NCBI GenBank assembly: GCA_023437865.1
Contig: JAEZFE010000449.1
Location: 1 to 5,149 of the forward strand
DNA length: 5,149 nucleotides
Reading direction: 5' to 3'
Source of the DNA: Pseudomonadota bacterium
GTDB lineage: Bacteria; Pseudomonadota; Alphaproteobacteria; Rhodospirillales; Magnetospirillaceae
Positions within the stretch are counted from its first letter, which is position 1. Every line of letters starts with the position of its first letter. The translations under genes were made by a program, and so were the position numbers. The notes beneath the pieces are model-generated. The model searched no databases. It was not told the origin of the DNA and was given only the letters and a program-made list of their open reading frames with translations. Positions 1-5,149 of the stretch are shown here, piece after piece.

Positions 1-1598
<1,598 letters not shown>

Positions 1599-1618
1599 GA
1601 CGGATTGCGGTAATGAAG

Positions 1619-1651
1619 AGCCCCCTCGGCATGCGCCGCAGGGGGCTTTTT
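1619..1651 (+). terminator. Rho-independent terminator of rpoD
   Basis: A perfect 8-bp stem AGCCCCCT / AGGGGGCT (1619-1626 with 1640-1647) is extended inside by CGGC / GCCG (1627-1630 with 1635-1638), leaving loop ATGC and one unpaired C at 1639. Five T residues (1647-1651) follow. It begins 20 bases after the rpoD stop, the expected position and form for an intrinsic terminator on the plus strand. Confidence 0.93.
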
Positions 1652-1676
1652 CATGCGGAGGCTACGCCCCCGCATG
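1652..1676 (+). other. Second hairpin between the rpoD terminator and the tRNA
   Basis: CATGCGG (1652-1658) pairs perfectly with CCGCATG (1670-1676). After one A/C mismatch, GG (1660-1661) pairs with CC (1667-1668) around loop CTACG. It starts immediately after the terminator T-run and ends 7 bases before the mature tRNA 5' end. No T-run follows, so it is unlikely to terminate on its own. It may be a processing signal in a tRNA precursor, or a chance palindrome. The pairing is seen; the role is unknown. Confidence 0.5.
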
Positions 1677-1683
1677 TCCGGTG

Positions 1684-1759
1684 GGGCCTGTAGCTCAATG
1701 GTTAGAGCCGGCCGCTCATAACGGTCTGGTTGCAGGTTCGAGTCCTGCCGGGCCCACCA
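1684..1759 (+). tRNA. tRNA-Ile2 (anticodon CAT, read as lysidine-AU after modification)
   Basis: A complete 76-base cloverleaf. Acceptor GGGCCTG pairs with CGGGCCC (one T-G wobble); the D stem is GCTC/GAGC, the anticodon stem GGCCG/CGGTC, the anticodon loop CTCATAA with CAT at 1717-1719, the variable loop TGGTT, and the T stem GCAGG/CCTGC with loop TTCGAGT. Discriminator A and an encoded CCA (1757-1759) complete it. CAT could mean initiator Met, elongator Met or Ile2. The paired G1-C72 argues against initiator Met. The C4-G69 and C5-G68 pairs, known TilS recognition features in E. coli, and the overall likeness to E. coli ileX (loop CTCATAA, variable loop close to TTGGT) favour Ile2, which reads AUA codons after lysidine modification by TilS. 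In E. coli, as I recall, an Ile2 gene also lies just downstream of rpoD. Elongator Met is the main alternative. Confidence 0.9.
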
Positions 1760-2099
1760 ATATTTTCAATGGGTTATGTCTGAGCTGCCATGTCGGTTCC
1801 AGCTTTACACCGGATTTCGTGCCTTTAAGCCGGACAGCCGCAGCCATAGGTTGGACGAATTGGCCTCTCCCGTGGCCGGAAACGCCTGGAATCACAGCCA
1901 GCTGGCAGTGATCAGCCGGTTCTGGTCAAGTTATTCGGCATGGTAAGCGCCGCCCCGCGCATTCTCTGATCCGTCCAGAGTACAGGCATCAACCTCCGTA
2001 GAGGCCGACAGCCCACGTGGCGAGGCCGCGGATGCCCTCCCCAGATCGCCCTACAGGGCTGCGATATTGGGGTATCGAGTGGCTCCTCCGAGGCAGGCG
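1760..2099. other. Gene-poor stretch between the tRNA and the tniQ remnant
   Basis: No recognisable gene lies here apart from one doubtful 56-codon ORF at 1776-1946. I saw no direct copy of the tRNA 3' end in the window that would mark a matching attachment site, no convincing promoter and no long inverted repeat. The last bases before 2100 carry GAGGCAGGCG, a plausible ribosome binding site for the former tniQ start. The stretch may be the eroded left end of a mobile insertion that used the tRNA as a target, but this is inference. Confidence 0.4.
1776..1946 (+). CDS. Doubtful small ORF of 56 codons, unrecognised
   Basis: ATG at 1776, TAA at 1944-1946, 56 residues beginning MSELPCRFQLYTGF and ending RFWSSYSAW. 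The start lies 16 bases after the tRNA CCA. A GGG six bases upstream is only a weak ribosome binding site. I recognise no family; the C-terminal half is rich in Trp, Ser and other aromatic residues. A competing frame (1681-1911) also stays open but runs through the tRNA. It could be a piece of a lost mobile-element gene or chance. It is listed because it is the longest ORF in this stretch that starts after the tRNA. Confidence 0.2.
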   Translation: MSELPCRFQLYTGFRAFKPDSRSHRLDELASPVAGNAWNHSQLAVISRFWSSYSAW

Positions 2100-2623
2100 A
2101 TGCACAGCGACACCCTTTGGCCTGGGCGCCCCGCCCCGCTCCCTGGCGAGGCGTTCTCATCCTGGTTCGCGCGAACGGCAGCCGCCAATGGTCTGTCACC
2201 GGTGGCACCCTGGCGCGCTGGGCCGGGAAAATCTTCGATATCGATGATGGGCTTGGCAAATTGCCATGGCTGCCTGTGGCTGGCGGAGACGATGGCCAAC
2301 GGTCGTTTGGACAACAGGTCTGCCCAGCTTGCCTGCGTGAAGACGCCCAGCCTTACCTGCGCGCAAGCTGGCGCGTGGCGTTCGTTACCACCTGCGACCG
2401 CCATCGCCAGCAGCTGATAGACCGTTGCCCGGAATGCGGCGAGGCAATCCAAGTCCTTCGCGCAGGCCTCAACGGCGCCGTCCGCCGCTGGAAATGCCAG
2501 GCCGACCTCGGGCAGTGTCGTACCGACGCTGCCTACGATGACGCGGATAAAATGCGATGCAGCTTCGGTTGCGCGGCATTTCCAGGGCGAGTCGTAGCCC
2601 TCGCCGTCGTCGCACCCGCCTGA
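2100..2623 (+). pseudogene. tniQ: TniQ-family transposition protein, frameshifted and shortened remnant
   Basis: TniQ/TnsD-family proteins help choose targets for Tn7-like and Tn5053-like transposons. The N-terminus is in one frame from ATG 2100, behind GAGGCAGGCG: residues LWPGRPAPLPGEAFSSWFAR then TAAANGLSP, the typical TniQ opening. From about 2215-2235 the homology continues one base earlier in the next frame: FDIDDGLGKLPWLP, then SFGQQVCPACLRED, PYLRASWRVAFVTTCDRH and RCPECGEAI. The CPxC...C..H...CPxC zinc-binding set is visible. Only about 70 codons separate the start from the first CPxC, fewer than I would expect, so an internal deletion of a few tens of codons probably accompanies the frameshift. 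Past WKCQADLGQC the similarity fades, and the frame ends at TGA 2621-2623, short of a full C-terminus. No tniA or tniB partner is in the window. The family call is strong; loss of function is very likely. Confidence 0.85.
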
Positions 2624-2638
2624 GGCGGAGCCGGCAAA

Positions 2639-2729
2639 TTACCGAAATAGCCCTCCGGTGTTGATGGGATTGCGATAGGGGGAGGCCACGCCGCTAAACC
2701 TCTGGTTGATCGCCTCTTCAGTCGGCCCG
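2639..2729 (-). pseudogene. Possible orphan 3' end of an unrecognised gene
   Basis: On the minus strand a frame ending at TAA (2639-2641) reads TEEAINQRFSGVASPYRN then PINTGGLFR. Its codons look like real coding sequence for this genome (ATC, AAC, CAG, GTG, GCC, ACC, TAT CGC). Upstream of about 2730 this frame only shadows the HNH fragment, so any parent gene has been cut off there. I recognise no family. It may be the tail of a gene joined to the HNH fragment by a deletion, or chance. Confidence 0.25.
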
Positions 2730-2855
2730 CTGCACGGTGCCGCACAAGGCCACGCCGTTCCGCATGGAATCAGGTCCGTTGGAGGCCACCGGCTTGATGT
2801 GGGCCGCCTGCACCTCGGCCCGGCCACCGCCATTGATGATGGCAATGTCAGTTGA
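2718..2855 (-). pseudogene. HNH endonuclease fragment (PF13391-like), broken
   Basis: The minus strand encodes a stretch of about 40 residues matching the core of HNH nucleases: DIAIINGGGRAEVQAAHIKP, then VASNGPDSMRNGVALCGTV. Family members I remember carry INGGGRPEVQAAHIRPV, DSVRNG and then GTVHWMFDRGL. The metal-site His of AAHI and the Asn of RNG are present. The match stops at GTV, where QRAD and a TGA (2718-2720) replace the HW segment that holds the last catalytic His. Upstream of about 2855 nothing resembles the rest of the protein, and the residues there come from the hairpin at 2867-2893. Such HNH proteins act in restriction, phage or mobile DNA. This copy has lost both ends and a catalytic residue, so it cannot be active. 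Confidence 0.7.
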
Positions 2856-2866
2856 GATTGTTGAAA

Positions 2867-2893
2867 GCGACCCCACCCTAGATATGGGGTCGC
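2867..2893 (-). terminator. Hairpin, probable terminator of the minus-strand operon
   Basis: A perfect 9-bp inverted repeat GCGACCCCA (2867-2875) and TGGGGTCGC (2885-2893) flanks a 9-base loop. Read on the minus strand it lies about 70 bases past the stop of the small secreted protein and is followed by TTTCAA, a weak T-run. Position and stem strength fit a transcript end. The short T-run leaves open a mere stabilising hairpin or a mobile-element relic. Confidence 0.55.
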
Positions 2894-2964
2894 CTTCCGC
2901 CGGGGCCGCCGTTCCCACCTAGCCGGCCAATGGCAGGCCCGGTCGTCTGCGGCACACGGGGGGC

Positions 2965-3213
2965 CTACTGACGGGACCTCTGCCACGCCATGTCCTTGGC
3001 GTTTGGGGCAGCCTCCGTGGCTTTTTTGGCCGCATCGCGGGCTGCCGCCTCGGCGCGGACCCTCTCGACCTGCTGCTGGATAGCCTGCGTGGTGGCGCTG
3101 ACGCCCTGCCGCGCGGCTTCCTGCATGACCGCCTGAGTGGCCGGCACCTGGGCTTGGGCGAAGCCGGGGAGAAGGAGAGCGAAAGCCAGCGGGAGGATAG
3201 CGGTGCGGGTCAT
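2965..3213 (-). CDS. Small secreted alanine-rich helical protein, unknown function
   Basis: 82 residues. Residues 1-21 form a clear Sec signal peptide: MTRT, hydrophobic core AILPLAFALLLPGF, then AQA before a probable signal peptidase I cut at 21/22. The mature part of about 61 residues is rich in Ala, Gln, Glu and Arg (QAIQQQVERVRAEAAARDAA) with no Cys and no obvious fold except long helix, possibly a coiled coil; it should be periplasmic. The start is supported by AGGGA at 3222-3226, eight bases before the ATG. It begins 18 bases after the stop of the upstream hydrolase gene, so co-transcription is likely, and a hairpin lies downstream. I recognise no family. Signal peptide, ribosome binding site and spacing together make a real gene likely. 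Confidence 0.75.
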   Translation of the reverse strand: MTRTAILPLAFALLLPGFAQAQVPATQAVMQEAARQGVSATTQAIQQQVERVRAEAAARDAAKKATEAAPNAKDMAWQRSRQ

Positions 3214-3231
3214 GGTTTGGTTCCCTGCTGT

Positions 3232-4086
3232 TCATGGATGCATGACACGGGCGACCTCGTGGCGTTGCATCAGGGCGGGCCAATTGTCCGCCCAGCAACA
3301 GACATGGGAATAGCTGGCCATTTCCACCACACTGACCGGAGCACCGGCCCCCAGCTTGGCCACATAGGAGGCAACGACGTCCGGGGTGACCACCTCGTCC
3401 TTGCCGCCCACCAGATGAACCTGGGGCGTAGCGCGGAGCCGGCTGGCGAAATCCGCCGGATCCAGCGACCCGGAGAGGGGCGACAGGCGGTCGCGCGCGA
3501 CCCAGTACTTGACATCGAGATTGGCGGCAAGCGTCACAATCCCCGCCACGTCATCGCGCCGGACGGCCAGCAGCGCCGCCAATGCGCCGCCGCCGGAATA
3601 GCCGACCAGGACTACCCGACGTGCGCCACTGCGGCTTTTCAGGGCGTCCACGGCGGCGTCCATGCTCTGAACGACCTCGGGCGCATAGCGGTGGCTGGTC
3701 CAGATGGCGGGGTCGCAGTTCCGGCCCCGGCCGTTGGGCAGGCTGTACTGGCAAGGCCGGGCGACATAGGCCGCCGTCCCCGCCTTGTGCCCGAGGGCCA
3801 GCCGCAGGGCGACAGGGTCGTGCGGCGTGGGATCGGGTGAAACGCGGCCGGTTGCCAAGAACGCCATGCCGTCGCCTTCCAAGTAGACCGTCAGGACATC
3901 GGAGGCCCGGTTCGGCGATTGCGCGGTGGCGAGCACGAAACCGCCGCTGTCGCGCAGCTCGTACTGCCAACCCGCATCCGAGGCGAGGCGAGCGGCCTTG
4001 TTGCGAGCCGGAACCATATCGGCGCCGCTGCACGCGGGCAGCAGCGCGGTCAGCGCCAGAACCAGAATGAGAGCACGCGTCCTCAT
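3232..4086 (-). CDS. Alpha/beta-hydrolase lipoprotein, substrate unknown
   Basis: 284 residues. The N-terminus MRTRALILVLALTALLPACS is a lipoprotein signal with lipobox LPAC; Cys19 would be lipidated. Ser at +2 fits outer-membrane sorting, or at least not the inner-membrane Asp signal. The alpha/beta-hydrolase core shows YLEGDG (residues 68-73, oxyanion-hole strand), RPCQY (110-114), the nucleophile elbow GYSGGG with Ser164, Asp230 in GGKDEVV and His261 in SYSHVCCW, giving a full Ser-Asp-His triad. Cys112, Cys124, Cys263 and Cys264 could form disulfides in the periplasm. An esterase, lipase or peptidase-like hydrolysis is likely; the substrate cannot be read from sequence. The frame stays open up to 4233, but ATG 4086 is chosen because the lipoprotein signal starts there, GAGGG precedes it, and it overlaps the upstream gene's TGA as ATGA, implying translational coupling. 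Confidence 0.9.
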   Translation of the reverse strand: MRTRALILVLALTALLPACSGADMVPARNKAARLASDAGWQYELRDSGGFVLATAQSPNRASDVLTVYLEGDGMAFLATGRVSPDPTPHDPVALRLALGHKAGTAAYVARPCQYSLPNGRGRNCDPAIWTSHRYAPEVVQSMDAAVDALKSRSGARRVVLVGYSGGGALAALLAVRRDDVAGIVTLAANLDVKYWVARDRLSPLSGSLDPADFASRLRATPQVHLVGGKDEVVTPDVVASYVAKLGAGAPVSVVEMASYSHVCCWADNWPALMQRHEVARVMHP

Positions 4087-5149
4087 GGTGCCGCCCTCAG
4101 CGCCGCCTTGATGCTGGGATCCACCGTCATATGTCGCTCCAATCCTTGTGAGAGAGCCTGCCGCATGATGGCGACGCCGTTCTGCTGCTCGCCCCCATCG
4201 GGCGCGTCCAGCAGCACCAGGCCGGAGAACCAACGCCCTACCGGGGTTTCACGGCTCTCGGCGGGCATCGCCGCCAACATTTCACGGATGGCGTCGCTGC
4301 CCCCGGTCAGGAACAGCCAGTTGAGGTAAGGCGCCAGCATATCCGTGCGCAGCGGCGCCCGGCGCGCCAGTTGCACGGAGGTTTCACGCCAATCGGCGGC
4401 ATGGAACGCCGCTGCGGCCTTTGGCACGTAGGCGAACATCAGTTGACTGTTCATCAGGACCATCGCCAGGGAGGGCGAACATGCACGGCTGCAACGCGCG
4501 GATGCCTCCGCCACCACCGTGCCGAGGCGCGCCACCCGCGTCGCCGGCCAGTCGCGGCGCTTCAGGTCCCGCAGGGCTTCGCCGATAACAACCGCCAGCG
4601 CCAACTGCGATTGGCGGGGATCGCGCGGCACCACGATGTCACACAGCGCGCCGTCCTGTTTCAGGCAGGCCTTAAGGTCGTCCATGGCCAGGGAGAAATG
4701 GGCCTGCCAGAACGACAGCCCGAGCAGGACGCCCCCCAGGCCAGCAGCCGGCAGAGCCAGCGAAAGGCGCGGCAACGGTGCCCGCCGGCCACCCGCGCGC
4801 GGCCACAGGGGCGGACCACCTCTGCGCCGGGCAGTGGCGGCAACGGCGAGAGCCAGAGGCACCATGGTTTCGGGAAGCTGGAACCACATGGAATCCAGCA
4901 ACACCAGAGCCAATGCCAGGGCAAGGGCCACCGGCCGGAGGGCCGGGCGTGCGCCCACGACGGCGGCGACCGGCAGCGCCGCCAGCAGCACGGCCCCGGG
5001 CAGGCCGGCGGCGAACAGCGCCTCGGCCAATGCATGATGGCTGTGGAACTCGTCGCGCGCATAGTCAACCCAGTCGGGCTGGGTCAGACTGATCCCGGTC
5101 AACGGCAATTGGGCGAGAAGGGTGGATTGATAATGCCCCCATCCATGGC
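4083..5149 (-). CDS. O-antigen ligase/polymerase-like membrane protein (Wzy_C superfamily), N-terminus beyond window
   Basis: The frame is open to the window edge; 354 residues remain. The fragment opens with GWGHYQS (residues 2-8) and, after a periplasmic-loop-like stretch, FHSHHALAEALFAAGLPG (34-51). This matches the GWG...H(N/S)xxLxxLxExGLxG pattern of WaaL/PglL/Wzy_C proteins, which join or polymerise lipid-linked glycans on the periplasmic side of the inner membrane. His37 aligns with the conserved His; Asn is usual at the next position but here it is His38. Hydrophobic segments follow at about 48-66, 69-85, 91-106 and 125-147, then a soluble C-terminal part of about 200 residues with no motif I know. 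A TTG at 5108 could be mistaken for a start, but the GWG motif lies upstream of it. Its stop overlaps the start of the lipoprotein gene. Ligase, polymerase and protein O-oligosaccharyltransferase cannot be separated here. Confidence 0.72.
   Translation of the reverse strand, partial: HGWGHYQSTLLAQLPLTGISLTQPDWVDYARDEFHSHHALAEALFAAGLPGAVLLAALPVAAVVGARPALRPVALALALALVLLDSMWFQLPETMVPLALAVAATARRRGGPPLWPRAGGRRAPLPRLSLALPAAGLGGVLLGLSFWQAHFSLAMDDLKACLKQDGALCDIVVPRDPRQSQLALAVVIGEALRDLKRRDWPATRVARLGTVVAEASARCSRACSPSLAMVLMNSQLMFAYVPKAAAAFHAADWRETSVQLARRAPLRTDMLAPYLNWLFLTGGSDAIREMLAAMPAESRETPVGRWFSGLVLLDAPDGGEQQNGVAIMRQALSQGLERHMTVDPSIKAALRAAP

Noticed and set aside
1687..1759. tRNA end as a proven attachment site
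   Set aside because: I searched by eye for a second copy of the T-arm and CCA end and found none in the window, so no attL/attR pair can be claimed.
1681..1911. 76-codon plus-strand open frame starting at the tRNA
   Set aside because: Its first 26 codons are the tRNA itself, and the rest has no recognisable content.
1912..2452. Minus-strand open frames opposite tniQ
   Set aside because: They mirror the TniQ coding strand, including its zinc-binding region, and show no family motif or ribosome binding site.
2616..2628. Small palindrome CCGCC-TGA-GGCGG around the tniQ remnant stop
   Set aside because: It has only 5 bp, a 3-base loop and no T-run; this is common by chance in GC-rich DNA.
2639..3298. 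219-codon minus-strand open frame taken as one gene
   Set aside because: It passes through the secreted protein gene and the HNH fragment in the wrong frame. Only its last 26 or so codons look coding-like and are listed separately.
3154..3840. 228-codon plus-strand open frame
   Set aside because: It is antisense to the hydrolase gene, whose triad and signal peptide are clear. Its product has no motif.
4087..4233. Upstream start at 4233 for the hydrolase
   Set aside because: It would put 49 charged residues before an evident lipoprotein signal and overlap the ligase-like gene by 150 bases. ATG 4086 with ATGA coupling fits better.
3919..5092. Several plus-strand open frames of 61-172 codons
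   Set aside because: All lie antisense to the lipoprotein and ligase-like genes and are rich in Arg, Pro and Ala as expected for shadows.
5106..5108. TTG at 5108 as the start of the ligase-like protein
   Set aside because: The frame continues to the window edge and the conserved GWG motif lies upstream of the TTG.

Overview
The window is GC-rich DNA from an alphaproteobacterium. The RpoD sequence, the dense GC-rich codon use and a tRNA-Ile2 directly behind rpoD suggest the order Rhodospirillales, possibly a Magnetospirillum-like organism. That placement comes from remembered family sequences, not from a search.

Layout. (1) 1-1598, plus strand: the 3' three quarters or more of rpoD, the primary sigma factor, cut by the window start. 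An intrinsic terminator (1619-1651) and a second hairpin (1652-1676) follow. (2) 1684-1759, plus strand: a complete tRNA with a CAT anticodon, best read as the lysidine-modified tRNA-Ile2, with its CCA encoded. (3) About 1760-2960: a gene-poor stretch of remnants. It holds a doubtful 56-codon ORF, a broken tniQ transposition gene (plus strand, frameshifted and shortened), a short coding-like tail of unknown origin and a roughly 40-residue HNH endonuclease fragment (both minus strand). This looks like a decayed mobile-DNA landing site next to a tRNA gene. (4) 2965-5149, minus strand: a compact apparent operon, transcribed right to left. It encodes the C-terminal part of a multi-membrane-span O-antigen ligase/polymerase-like protein (cut by the window end), an alpha/beta-hydrolase lipoprotein overlapping it by ATGA, and a small secreted alanine-rich helical protein 18 bases further on. 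A hairpin at 2867-2893 probably ends this transcript.

How the parts relate. rpoD and the tRNA are core genes. The remnants separate them from an unrelated cell-envelope operon. That operon joins a membrane glycan-transfer protein, a membrane-anchored or periplasmic hydrolase and a small exported protein, so a shared role in envelope glycan assembly or modification is a reasonable inference that the sequence alone cannot prove. I found no CRISPR array, complete insertion sequence, riboswitch or replication origin.
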